From the NCBI GenBank assembly GCA_916610825.1, contig OU744453.1, positions 3,106,724 to 3,170,723 of the forward strand: DNA of 64,000 nucleotides, read 5' to 3'. Origin of the DNA: Haliclystus octoradiatus. Taxonomy: Eukaryota; Cnidaria; Staurozoa; Stauromedusae; Haliclystidae. The position numbers were made by a program, and so were the translations under genes. The notes below the pieces were generated by a model. It did not search any database. It saw only the letters and a list, made by a program, of their open reading frames with translations, and was not told the origin of the DNA. Below, piece by piece: positions 37,101-46,509 of this stretch (its first letter is position 1; each line of letters opens with the position of its first letter).

Positions 37101-38067
37101 CAATCATTTAAAATCTATTGAAAAGAGTATATACAATGTATACAAGGTTTGCATACATACAAACTTGATATACAATCAAACCTGTTATAACGGTCACCTC
37201 TATACAGCGGCTACCTGTCTATAGTGGTCACTCTTGCAAAGTCTAAAATAGTATTTTCTTTTGAATCAAACCTGTATATGAAGTACACCTGTTTCACCTG
37301 TTTATAGTGGTCAATTTATCTACCTCTCTTAGCTAGCTGTTATATACAGGTTTCACTGTATCATTGATCAGCTTTAATGGAGATAAGCAGTCGTGGTTTG
37401 CTTCTCTAAAACTTCTTTAGTTACAATGTATTTAAAAGGGTAACACCATGGCACTTACATTCTTTTCATGCTTTGGATCAATTAAAATCCAATCTTTTGT
37501 TCCATTTAATAAACAATTAATTGCATTATCAGCATCTCTATGTAACATACTTTTCGTTCCACCAGAACTCAGCCATAAATTTGCTTCCAAAATCCTTTCA
37601 TAAAAAGTACCACATGTAAGAAATGGCATAACTAAAACATCTTTCGTCATTTGATCAGGTAATTGTGATACAATATATTTAGCTTCAGTTTTATAATTAT
37701 CAATAAACCCAGCAATAGTGTCTCTACCAACTCCACGTGTCCCAATTGGAGTTTTACCCTTTTCGTATTTGTGCTCTAATTTTACTTCAAGGTCACCAAA
37801 TGTTTCAGTTAAATATTTATCAGTCCATAAAGTTGAAGCTGGAAATTTTAAACCTGGTCCTCTAAATACTACTGGACGTCTTATACTTGCATATTTATCC
37901 CAAAATTCTTGAGGAGTTGGAAGCTCTGTGAGAATATCAACATGGCCTTCTGAATCGCGATGTTTTCCAAGAATATCGCCATGACCACGAGGAATTTCAT
38001 CAGCATATGTATTTAAAACAAATAAAAGAACAACTATCAATTTTATGGCAATATAAATTTGTGGCAT
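27917..38067 (-). CDS. ER-lumen JmjC oxygenase with EF-hand-like region and KDEL tail
   Basis: Eight exons on the minus strand: 38067-37459, 35385-35238, 34058-33860, 33488-33416, 32884-32825, 32058-31825, 29501-29351 and 28056-27917. They total 1614 bases and 537 residues, all in phase. Residues 1-21 are a signal peptide (MPQIYIAIKLIVVLLFVLNT then YA); this Met was chosen over an in-frame one 43 codons upstream because the hydrophobic core follows it directly. The JmjC domain spans about 45-275: LHRDAD gives the iron ligands His176 and Asp178, GTKDW Lys191 is placed like the 2-oxoglutarate-binding Lys of FIH, and PYGHWHQV supplies the distal His256. The C-terminal half (about 300-440) has helix-loop-helix segments, best DTDQKGYVVKED at 369-380 (Asp at 1, 3 and 12; Gly at 6) and a degenerate DENNHVLTRESL. 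The tail is acidic with six consecutive Asp and ends GKDEL, the ER-retrieval signal. I infer a soluble ER protein hydroxylase with a calcium-responsive part; the substrate is unknown. It resembles JMJD8 in location but is twice as long. The fifth exon (20 codons) has two possible acceptors; the chosen one keeps phase. Confidence 0.88.
28083..28500 (-). mobile_element. LINE 3' end with (ATC)n tail
   Basis: On the minus strand it encodes the last part of a non-LTR retrotransposon ORF: PYSTRTRYHAHNDIYIKSS, then HKWNYLPSAMKEVQSRPTF and LLEKHLRS, with the W-N-x-L-P motif common at the C-terminus of CR1/L2/jockey-type reverse transcriptases (family knowledge). A short UTR and a long GAT microsatellite tail follow. 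It is 5'-truncated and lies in the last intron of the JmjC gene. Confidence 0.7.
28809..28985. mobile_element. TA-flanked MITE, CAGTGAAACCTG family, copy 3 (reverse orientation)
   Basis: Starts CAGTCAAACCTGTTATAACG and ends GTTATATACAGGTCTTACTG, with TA on both sides. It is in the opposite orientation to the copies at 1881 and 10347. It lies in the last JmjC intron. Confidence 0.75.
29868..30553. repeat. Long palindromic element, about 300-bp arms, second copy
   Basis: The left arm 29868-30167 and right arm 30271-30553 are inverted copies. Shared landmarks with the element at 15649-16346 include CTGAACTAGTCCCGGGCAC (there ACTAGTGCCAGG) and GTACCTTGTTACATTTACTA before TCTACCATGCG. It is the same family, diverged. 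It lies in a JmjC intron. Confidence 0.7.
30602..31527. mobile_element. TIR element, GGGGAGACC family, copy 2, carrying a nested foldback
   Basis: It aligns along its length with 13984-14874 (for example TTTTCACATTTTTAATTATT and CTCCTCATCAACAGGAATGT). Terminal repeats are worn (ACGGGAATCTTGGACC; GGTCCAAGTCTTCTCG). TA flanks both ends. A 54-bp foldback element sits at 30627-30680, inside its left end. Confidence 0.7.
30627..30680. repeat. Minimal TTCATGAAC foldback, nested, with visible empty site
   Basis: A near-perfect 54-bp palindrome: CCCCTGCGAAAACAGTTCAGG, then AGTTCATGAACT at the centre, then the complement ending CGCAGGG. The related TIR element at 13984 reads GGACCAGTTTTCAC with no insertion, so it is the empty site. 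Here the dinucleotide CA appears on both sides of the palindrome. Confidence 0.8.
32171..32311. repeat. Decayed CAGTGAAACCTG MITE
   Basis: ACAGTCAAACCTGAACTGTA, then ACCTCTATATAAAGGTCACC and CCACCAATGCAATGTCCAAA, recall the MITE consensus, but the right end is badly worn. It lies in a JmjC intron. Confidence 0.55.
33051..33165. repeat. TTCATGAAC foldback element
   Basis: Ends CCCCTGCTAAAACAGTTCAGG and CCTGAATTGTTTTTCGCAGG pair, with GTTCATGAAC units between. It lies between the fourth and fifth JmjC exons. Confidence 0.7.
33570..33733. repeat. TTCATGAAC foldback element, right end lost
   Basis: TA then CCCCTGCAAAAAACAGTTAA at the left, followed by several ACAGTTCATGAAC units. The right end stops in CAGGAGTTCAG without its CGCAGGGG terminus. 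Confidence 0.65.
34107..34282. repeat. TTCATGAAC foldback element, large copy
   Basis: CCCTGCAAAAAAACGTTCAT at the left pairs with ATGGATTTTCTCGCAGGG at the right. The interior has at least eight GTTCATGAAC-type units. It lies between the second and third JmjC exons. Confidence 0.7.
34920..34985 (-). mobile_element. LINE 3' tail fragment
   Basis: ATCATCATCCTCATCATTTA followed by TTCAGTACC and TTTTTTTTCACAGGACTG matches the LINE 3' UTR at 28140-28195. Confidence 0.5.
35563..35898. mobile_element. CAGTGAAACCTG MITE interrupted by a LINE 3' end
   Basis: The MITE runs to GACCACTATAGACA at about 35692 and resumes with GACAGGTGGCCGTTGTATAG at about 35853, ending GGCTTGACTG before TA. The insert 35693-35853 ends CTCAATAAAGTTTGATGATG, a plus-strand LINE-type 3' tail with a (GAT)n run. 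A short GACA repeat at the junctions may be the target duplication. It lies in the first JmjC intron. Confidence 0.65.
36482..36890 (+). mobile_element. LINE 3' end with (GAT)n tail
   Basis: On the plus strand it encodes FFQLPYSTITRSHAHNDIYI, then HKWNDLPSEMKEVQSRLIF and LLEKYLRS before a stop at 36725-36727. A 3' UTR and (GAT)n follow. It is closely similar to 28083-28500 in the opposite orientation. It lies in the first JmjC intron. Confidence 0.72.
37173..37358. mobile_element. TA-flanked MITE, CAGTGAAACCTG family, copy 4
   Basis: Starts CAATCAAACCTGTTATAACG and ends GTTATATACAGGTTTCACTG, flanked by TA. It contains a small internal duplication (CACCTGTTTCACCTGTTTAT). It is about 100 bases from the first JmjC exon. 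Confidence 0.75.
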
Positions 38068-38490
38068 GTCTACAACAACTGTCCAGCATTTAATGTTCAT
38101 AAATGATGTGTCCTGTTCAAACTCACATATAAATTTTCTCAGAGTTACTAAAACAGGAAGTTTTTGTCCTGTGAAGAGATTTGAGACTGGAGACAAATAC
38201 TTCTGTACAATTTATTGTCTCTATTGTTCAGAAGATGATGTCGTGAAAACTGACAAAAGGGCTACAAAAATAATCAACAGCGTGTGAGAATTTAGAGTAC
38301 ACCCTTTATTTATGGATAAGATAACGTAGATATTTTGGAAGTTTCAAACGGGTTAATCCTCAATGAACAGGTAGACTCTACCCTTTGACATCTCGCCAAC
38401 CCGGTTGAAGGACTTGTCAGCTACTTTCTACTGTATATAAACCAAATCAATATACTGTGATTTTTGCAGCGATCTATTTTGGTCTGAAAA
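38068..38490. promoter_or_regulatory. Bidirectional promoter between the JmjC gene and calmodulin-like B
   Basis: The two start codons are on opposite strands with 423 bases between them. A TATA-like TATATAA lies at 38434-38440, about 50 bases upstream of the plus-strand ATG, so gene B probably has a very short leader. No clear TATA box is seen for the minus-strand gene. There are no repeats within, unlike most spacers here. Confidence 0.6.
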
Positions 38491-41400
38491 ATGGCCTCCA
38501 AATCACCGATGAAGAAGCCTAAAGAAGTGGTGAGTTTTGATCAGATGTCAACTTTGCTTTACGTTATTTGAGAATAAATAAATTGGATGATGAGATCTTC
38601 GTGTTTAAATGTTAAAAGTTTAAAACTCTGTTATCTCTGCTGAAGTATTACCCTTCAATATATACCCTACCCTGAAATATATTTTGGCTACCAGGTCCTC
38701 TCTACCATGCTTTGCTTTGGAATCTGAATATGCCAAATATTCAGCTCAGACTTTTCAGTTTTGCACTGTCAATCATGAATTTATATACTTCAACGTTTCT
38801 GCTATTGCTAGAAAATCCAACTTTAAATTTAATCTTTAACAAACCGATAAATTGCATCTGAATAATTTTCGAAAATATCAAAAAAGACAGTGAAGATGAG
38901 CACACCACTTTTCATGATTGACCCCCCCTTCTATATGCAGTTACTGTACACTTTTGAAATGAGATTAGTAATAAGCATTTCCTAATTGCTATCATCAATT
39001 GATGATTTGATGTAACGGTTGACTGCATAATCGATTCATGAAAACATAATCGATTAATCGATAAATCGGACCCACCACAACAAGAGTTGGGACACGCTTT
39101 CATGTGCCGCTATCGTCTCCTATTGGACAGATGCCAGTCACATGATTTTTTGAACTCCATTTGTGTTCTTTCGGGACCATGTTTCTTGTTTTTAGTGAAG
39201 CGCGAGAGAAAAATACAACTTTTGTGAGTGAAAAAACATTAAATTATTTTATGCTATTAAATTTATGTACTGTTGTGTTTATAGATGCAATAGTAATCGA
39301 AATAAAAGTCTTGTTTACTATTCCAACTGAGGACAAGAACTAGAAATTTAAGGAGCCTTTGACTGCAAAGAATCGGCGTAGAGCGTAAGATGTAGGCTAA
39401 TCAAAAAACTCCTTTTCCATGTAGAAATTCCATTAGCATTGATCTGTAAATTCTCCTGAGCAACATGCATACGAGATCAATAACATAGGATCCATTGAGG
39501 TAGATTTTTATGCTAGTTTTGAGAGTCCAGCAATAAATATGGAGAAAGACAACTATTAAATGGTTATATTATTCTTGTTACACGATCGCAAACCATTTCA
39601 CATAGTTCCAAAATGGCTGAAAAAAAAGGCACAACATTCTCCTGCACATGCGCACTGCTAAAAGCTAGCTCGGGTCCCGGCCAATAAAACAAAAATGGCT
39701 TGAGTGTCCCAACTCTTGTAAATAGATGACTCTGACCCATAGGCCTACCACCCTTCTATTTCCAGATGAGTGCCTCTTTTCGCTAAGAGCAATGATATTA
39801 CATGCTCTTTACTGATCGCAGCCGCGACACTGCAGATCAATTTCAACAGATTTCTTGACAGATAGGCCTCAATTGTCAATGCGCAACTTTGCAACGATTC
39901 CCTGCAGCTACTCAAAACGCAATTCTTTCTGGATGATTCCATCCGCCATCACAGAAGATGTATCTCATTTGATATTTTAGATAAAGGCAAGGCTGAGTTG
40001 ACCATTGGGGGATTTGAACCACAGTCGATAAAGGCATGCAGCTTCTTACAGGAGGGAGGGCATGTCAAATATAGGAAAATTTACTGAATTTATATTTTGC
40101 GGATGGTCCCTATGGGAATACAGCCTTCTTAATTTTGATTAGGTGTAACTAGTCTATTCTGTCTGATGTAACTTGTTTACTTTTTTTACTTTCAGAAACT
40201 CCCATCTAAACTGAGCAAACAAGAAATAGACGGTTAGTCAACATCAATTTTGAAAGTTTGAATTGCATTTTTTCAATAGGTCTAACCAGTTGATGAAGCG
40301 TGAGTGAGCGTTCATGAGTGTGAAATCGCTCTTATTTGCGTGAACATTTTAATTCTTCAAGAATCAGTGTGTTGAAATTTCATGAACTGAAATTCGTGAA
40401 ATATGATTACTATCACCTCACCTTTTTCACCGATAGCGAAAAACTTTTACATTTTACAGTTTTTTTTTATAGCAATTTCCTGTAACTACTTTATAATATC
40501 TATTCTTCCCTACTAAAAATTTCTTATTTGGTGGAAGTAATCCGGTTGCACCCTCCAATATTTTTTTTGTAAAATGATTTTCTTTTTTAACTTTTAAAAC
40601 TTTTTTCTTTAACTTTTAAAGACCAAATTTCGGCAAGTAATTTAAAAAGGCAATTATCAAAACTCAGCACAAATATCGGTCAAATTATCAGACCAGTTTT
40701 TAGCAGTAAAAAACGTATTGATGATTTGAGTATACGCGAACAAAAGCCACCGATGTTGTCCCGTCAATGCGTTGTGTATTGTTTTCAATGTGACTTGTGT
40801 GATGCTAGTTATGTTGGCTACAAATGCCAACACCTTCATCAACGTATTGACGGCCACACCAGTTCAGCTGTTGGCGCACACCTTTGCCACTCTCACGGTT
40901 TAACTGTCCGGAATAGTCACCACACTTTCCGCGTTTCAGATAAGTGCAAAAACAAAACCGATTTTCTGATTTGTGAAATGCTTGCAATCAGGCGGATCAA
41001 GCCAACACTCAACACGCAATCGGATTCTATAAAATCCCGGTTGTTTGTTTAATTTCCTTGCAATTGCATTTGATAATTTCCTTTGTAAACTCAAATTCTA
41101 TATATTTGTAATTTTTTAATTTGTATTTATTTATCTGATGATGCCATGAAGATATGATATGGCGAAACGTTATGAAATCCCATGTTTTTTATCGCTGTCA
41201 TTTGTTACAAAAATAATTTTTTAGACTTAAAATTTCAAAATTGTGAAGTTCTGAAAGTATTGAAGTACATGTCATGTGGCCTGTTTTGTTGCTCAAGATT
41301 AGAATTACCAAGAGCCATCTATTTACGACATTTAAGACACTCTTTTATGTGCCTCTCTTAGCTCCAATTGGACAAATGCCAGTCACATGACTTTATAGAC

Positions 41401-44400
41401 GCCATTTTTGTTTCCTCAAACTGAGGTTTAACAAAGCAAGCAAAAATAATATCATGAATTCAAAAAACATTTTGTTCAAAAGCAAAACTTTGTTTTCAAT
41501 GGAACGAAAATGGTGATTTTTAATCCCCAAAATTGTGTGCCCCACCTCTTATGAATAGCTCTGGATTTTCCCCCTCCAAAGGCAAGAGCAGGTAGTCACA
41601 CGCGTTGTTATTGATGTTGTAATTTTATTTCTTTCAGATTTCCGTAAAGTGTTTAATTTTTACGATAAGAGAAAGGATGGAAAACTTAGCAAAGGAGAAG
41701 TTGATATGATGATAAAAAGCCTTGGCTTGAGGCTGACACCAAAAGAGCTCAATGATTTATTTTCTTCAACTGATATAGATCGTATGTTATTGATATCAAT
41801 TGATTGGAACAATAATTGGCATTCATATTATAGTAAATACTCTGTGATAGAGTGTGGCTGCAACAGTGTCCGACAAAAGGTTTAGCCTTCCGGAATCTTG
41901 AACAACATTGTGCATTTTCTTCTGAATTTTTTGTTGAGGTTTGGCCTATAAATCAAAAATTTATCAATTTTCTTCTGAATTTGCTCTATCCTTCCGAGAT
42001 CTAGGATCCCAGGATCCCCACTTTTGTCGGACCCTGGGCTACAATAACCCTGCAAAAACTAGATTGTGAATTGTTTATGGACTGTGAATTGTTCATGAAC
42101 GTTTAATGGTCCTATTGTAATGAACTTTATTGTAAAGCATTCTATTCATGTTTGTTTCATAAACAGCTCATTAATTGCCATAGAGAGATCATGAAAGCTG
42201 GGCCATTTAACATTATGAACAGTTCACGAACTATTCATGAACTCTTGAACTACTTTTAAAAAGTGCTTGAAACTTTTCAAAAAAGGCATCAAAATTCAAT
42301 ATTCTATGCCAATCCGATACTGCAGAAATCTTGTGATATTTGTTGATTGTAACAAGTTAGGGGATGTGCCAAAGAGGGGATGCTGCCACCTTTCGCGGAA
42401 GTTATCAGGAAATTAAAATTATGTGGTCAAACTTTGCAATACATAGCAGAATTTTTTTAATAACCTGATTGAATTGTTGTTATCATTATTATTGTTATAG
42501 AAATGTTATTTGGCGGTATGGTATTTTTAATGTCCAATATTGCAATTATTGTCCATATTGTCCAAGTATACTTATTCTCTCTTGTAGGGCTATATCACAT
42601 CAGCCCTATTTGTGTTACTTTATAAGACATGTCAAGGTGCACAGGCTTCTCAAAATACACAGCTAGGCTTATCAATATTTTCTTTTAAATATTCTTGAGC
42701 GACGTATTAAGTAGCTGTGAGAGAGATCTATATAGTTAAAAAAATAATTTATTCAATGAGTAATTCCTATTACTAATTAGACATAGCACTCGATGCTATA
42801 ACATGCTGTAACATGTTATAACATGCTATAGTGCTATTATTAACTTCTAATCTTGAGAAAACCAGACATTCATGTTTTTGGATCAGATTTTATGTAAATT
42901 TGTTTCTATTAGGCCTAATTATTTATTATTTATGCTAATTTATTCAAAGTAAAGAATTTTTTCTATTGATAGCAATGGGTACCTACTCCCGTTACTAGTT
43001 TAATCGAGTTGGATTCTTGGGGATATCCATGGGGGAGATCCCTCGCTAACAATAGCAAGTAATAACGTAAAGCCGCGAAGTCTGCAAAATAAAAAGGTAC
43101 ATTTTGTTTCGATACCAAGTGTTAAAAACGAAAATAAAACAGCAAGCCGAACAAACATAAATCGAAACACAGTGATATTCAAATTAATACTAGTGCATTC
43201 GATGGAGGATTCAGAGAGTTATTGGTGTTCAACTGTTCATACATTTGAAGGATTGTATAGATGTGGTATTTCATCCGATGTCTTCTGCCAAGCAGAATTC
43301 AATATTATTTCAGTAATTGGGTTGTACAGCATTGCAGATGATAGATTTCTAGATTTGACATTCTAATGGAAATGCATATGTAATCAAGATGGAGAATTCG
43401 GAGAGTTATTATCGTTCATACGTTTAAAGAAACTCTCTTTAATATGTTGAGACTTGATATTGTTGTTTCTTTTTATTAGATACTGGTGCTATTAGTTTCA
43501 ATGAATTTGTTCATGCATTTTGTACAAAGCGACGTATACCTACTACACAAGAGCTCAAAGATGCATTTAAACTATTGGATAAAAATGGTGATGGCTGGCT
43601 GAGTAAAGAAGAAATGATGATAAGTATGGCTAAAATTAGCCAACCAATCACAGAAGAGGGACTAAATAGTCTCGTAGCATTATTCGATAAAAATAAAGAT
43701 GGTAAAATTTCTTATACTGGTATGTTAAATTTCATTCATTTGTTATGACATATGCTATCTATCTATTTACTACTATAATGCCATTTTGTGAGGCTAGCAA
43801 TCACAGTCAGCGGCGCCGGAGCCAAAGAGGAAGAGGGAGAAGCTGAACCTCGGCAGCAAGTGCCCTTTTCCAGAATAATGTAATACTATTTAATGGAACA
43901 TGTATCGCAAAAGAATTGCAAATAAAGGCTAAGGGAGCATTCACAATTAACGTCAACGGGTAAAGAGGGGAGGGGTTGATAAAAAGTTGACCAACGTTGA
44001 CAGGGGGAGGGGGCCTTGGCTATTAGTTGATGTCAACTTTGGAAAAAATATTTTTATGTCAAAACAGCTCAGGCAGCTACTCTAAGGTAACTAATACTGT
44101 GATTTTCTACATCATGTAACATATAACAGGTGCTTTCCGCTACATACATATGGATAACTCACTGAAAGCAAGAAAACATGAACATTTTTCTAGTGTTTTT
44201 AACATGCGATTTTATTTCGAAATTTTTAGGGGGTATAGCTGAAAGTTGACATCAATGGGGAGGGATGTTTGTAGAAGTTGACATCGGTTGACAGTAGGGG
44301 GAGGGGGATTAAATATGAGATGACCCAAAAAATAGGTTGACATCAATTATGAATGCTCCCTAATTGCCCAGGGTATTGTTTTTAAAACCTGAATTGTTTC

Positions 44401-45344
44401 ACTCACGTTGCATCCTAAAACATAACATCTATGCACCAATGTCTGACAAAATATGATGCAAGAGTAAAGCTACGGCCAGGTGACTTTTTTTCGTAGCCTA
44501 ACATACGCCAACTCTGATTTTTTTAATGTTGGCCAAAATCAAAAGTCATTTGGCCACCCAAAAATTGAGTTGGGCTGAATCGGGATGAGTTGGCGTGTGT
44601 TGGCCTACGAAAAAAAGCAGTTTGAAGAGGACCAAAAATTTGGCCAATTGAGCCCAACAATCTATTGTTCTCGACCTTTTTCGAAGTTGTTGGCCAAATC
44701 AAAAAAGTCATTTGGCCGCCTTGGCCAACTCAGGCCAACACAGCTTTGATCAGCAAATACGAGGTTTCAACGATTGGTTAAAAATGACGTAATTCTTAAT
44801 TTGACGCAGACAGTTATTTATGTCTAGACTTTGCTTTGATTTATTTCTAGTCACATCATGGTTCTATATCCTTTATCTTAGATAAATTTATTCTATACAC
44901 GTTGTATATGAAGTCGACATGCACTATAACAACACAAAACTTCTCCATTTCTGTATTTTACGGTCGCCATTTTTCAAATAAAATCGTGCTTCAATATGTT
45001 GATGTTGGCGGAAGTCACAAGTCATTTGGCCACCCCAAAGTTGAGTTGGCGTGAATCGGTGAGTTGTTGGCCAAAAATAAAAAGTCATTTGGCCACGTCT
45101 CATTTTATTTCGCCAACACACATTTACTTTGGCCACTGAGTTAGCGTGTGTTGGGCTACGAAAAAAAGTCATTTGGCCGTAGCTTAATTCAGAGAAATGT
45201 TTTAAAAATATGTAACTTTTTGCTGCTTGCCTCCGCTGCTCGATTTTTGCTCCGGCGCCCCTGATTACAGTATATTTATTGATGATGAAACGTATTTCCT
45301 CTTTTCTTTCTCATGTAGAATTTGCGAAGTTCTTGAAAGGCTGA
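38491..45344 (+). CDS. Calmodulin-like protein B, four EF-hands, five exons
   Basis: Exons 38491-38529, 40196-40232, 41638-41781, 43480-43719 and 45319-45344 total 486 bases and 161 residues. The N-terminus is lysine-rich (MASKSPMKKPKEVKLPSKL). Loops: DKRKDGKLSKGE (35-46; Arg instead of an acidic residue at position 3, so probably weak), DIDHTGAISFNE (71-82), DKNGDGWLSKEE (107-118) and DKNKDGKISYTE (143-154). It ends shortly after the fourth hand with FAKFLKG. The family role is calcium sensing, with centrin or troponin C as alternatives. The intron positions in EF-hand 2 (codon 4 of the loop), before the first hand and at the last residue of hand 4 are identical in position and phase to gene A, and exons 3 and 4 have the same lengths (144 and 240). 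The introns hold SINE, Penelope, hAT-type and Harbinger-like insertions. Confidence 0.9.
38995..39078. mobile_element. hAT-type element right-end fragment
   Basis: CATAATCGATTAATCGATAA followed by ATCGGACCCACCAC matches the right terminus of the element at 8366-9159. No left end is present. It directly abuts the element starting at 39080. Confidence 0.65.
39080..39719. mobile_element. TIR element, ACAAGAGTTGGGACAC ends
   Basis: A 640-bp element with perfect 16-bp terminal inverted repeats ACAAGAGTTGGGACAC and GTGTCCCAACTCTTGT. The segment TTGGACAGATGCCAGTCACA recurs at 41375 (TTGGACAAATGCCAGTCACA), so a decayed second copy lies near 41310-41560. There is no coding capacity. Confidence 0.7.
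39745..40035 (-). mobile_element. SINE, 5'-truncated copy
   Basis: Body motifs CTCTTTTCGCTAAGAGCAAT and CAGATCAATTTCAACAGATT match 1487-1567. The head stops at the B box (GATTTGAACCACAGTCGAT); the A box is lost. It lies in intron 1 of calmodulin-like B. Confidence 0.72.
40615..41052 (+). mobile_element. Penelope-like retroelement, C-terminal GIY-YIG endonuclease end
   Basis: An open frame ending at a stop at 41050-41052 encodes VVYCFQCDLCDASYVGYKCQ, then HLHQRIDGH, then KTDFLICEMLAIRRIKPTLN. The C-x2-C finger, S-Y-V-G, the R-I-x-x-H segment and the acidic FLIxEM match the GIY-YIG domain at the end of Penelope-like elements (family knowledge). The reverse transcriptase is absent, so the copy is 5'-truncated. 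It lies in intron 2 of calmodulin-like B. A second, broken copy is at 52723-52995. Confidence 0.75.
41135..41168 (+). ncRNA. Hammerhead-ribozyme-like core in the Penelope 3' region
   Basis: CTGATGA is followed by a 5-bp stem (GCCAT/ATGGC, 43-47 with 59-63 of this hundred) and then GAAAC. This is the conserved CUGAUGA - stem II - GAAA order of hammerhead ribozymes, known to occur in Penelope-like elements. Stems I and III and the cleavage site are not clear, so activity is doubtful. Confidence 0.4.
41874..42036. mobile_element. hAT-type MITE, CAGGGTCCGACAAAA family, copy 3
   Basis: Ends CAGTGTCCGACAAAAGG and CTTTTGTCGGACCCTG. The flanks GGCTGCAA (41866-41873) and GGCTACAA (42037-42044) form a 7/8 target duplication. 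It lies in intron 3 of calmodulin-like B. A decayed TTCATGAAC foldback element follows at 42045-42262. Confidence 0.8.
42045..42262. repeat. TTCATGAAC foldback element, decayed
   Basis: CCCTGCAAAAACTAGATTGT at the left, then ATTGTTCATGAACG and AGTTCACGAACTATTCATGA, ending GAACTACTTTTAAAAAG. Both ends are worn. Confidence 0.5.
43933..44360. mobile_element. Harbinger-like MITE (GGGAGCATTCA ends, TAA flanks)
   Basis: A 428-bp element with ends GGGAGCATTCACAATTAACG and ATCAATTATGAATGCTCCC, flanked by TAA (43930-43932 and 44361-44363). A 3-bp TAA target fits PIF/Harbinger. It contains repeated GTTGACATCA/TTGATGTCAAC motifs and G runs. It lies in the last intron of calmodulin-like B. Confidence 0.72.
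44468..45184. mobile_element. Harbinger-like TIR element (AGCTACGGCCA ends, TAA flanks)
   Basis: A 717-bp element with about 30-bp terminal inverted repeats (AGCTACGGCCAGGTGACTTT; AAAGTCATTTGGCCGTAGCT), flanked by TAA on both sides. The motif AAAGTCATTTGGCC is repeated at least four times inside in both orientations. The minus-strand frames at 44523-44711 and 44924-45172 are repeats of each other, not genes. It lies in the last intron of calmodulin-like B. Confidence 0.75.
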
Positions 45345-46509
45345 CCTCGACAATTAAAACTTGCATGTTGGATATACCTGTTGGTCTTTGGTCATAATAT
45401 AGTCACTTTTTCTCCACGATGAATGCCAAATAATGACGAAAGAAGATATTTTTTAAATAGCTGATTAATTACTAATTATTTATTAATATTATATAGAGGT
45501 ATCATTAATGGGAATCAAACTATGAGAACAATTTCATTTCATTTGTTATTCGGAATTTAAATTTAATAATGACCTCTTAGCTCGTCAGCCATTCAAACCA
45601 AGGTGATACGTACCTCTTGCTGAATTTTGTTCGAAATATAAGGGCCCGAGTAAAGCTCTTTAGAATGGCATGCCATTCTTTCCAGTGACATTTGTCAGCA
45701 ATAAAACATCATCGATCATCACCATTTATTCAGGACTTAAATATGCGGAAAAGTATTTTCACAAGACTGATTGTTCACAAGCAATAAGATATATCAAACG
45801 TCTCGGAGGCGTTATATAGCAGCTTGTTTCGCCAATGGAGGTTATGCTCCTTCACAGTTCATGGACGGTGTAGCGTAGAACTGTCTTTCCCAACCATGTG
45901 AGTTACAGACATTGATGGTGAATTTATGGAAGAGATATGATAATTAGATGTGATGTCATCTTGATACTGTATATGGCTAGGGACCGGAATTGTAATGGAG
46001 TGACTGGAGTCCAATGAAATACTTTGAAGCTGACACAATTAAACCGAGCTTTGCAGTACGAAGGAACATCACAATGGACGAGTTTTTCAAACGATTCAAT
46101 CGATTAAGGCTGTTCGATACTTCTTCCCAGCTTAAATAAAATTTCCAAATCAATGTTTTCCCAACCAAAACACAACAATCAATATTAGCAACCGGCAATC
46201 TCCAAGGGGTCAATTCTAAAACCACCATATTCAAAACCTTGCAACTGTGACGAGAAGGTTGGACGATGATGCAGTAGACTACGTAATGATAACGAAGGGC
46301 CATATTCCACTTAGACAAATCGAACATGTATAGCACCCATAAACACAAACCTTTAGCAACAGATATACAATCGGTTGCCTGCGCGCAGACCCAAGTCTTT
46401 TTTGATGATTAGATCCTTTCAAATGTTTCATTTTTTTCCATGTTCTGCAAATTTCTTCAAATTTCAATGTTATCTACAATGTAATGTAATATGTTTATTC
46501 TGATTAACT

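Noticed and set aside
44523-45172. Two similar minus-strand frames (62 and 82 codons)
   Set aside because: They are translations of the repeated AAAGTCATTTGGCC motif inside a TIR element.
45977-46348. 123-codon minus-strand open frame
   Set aside because: No recognisable domain, no splice context or paralogue; probably chance.
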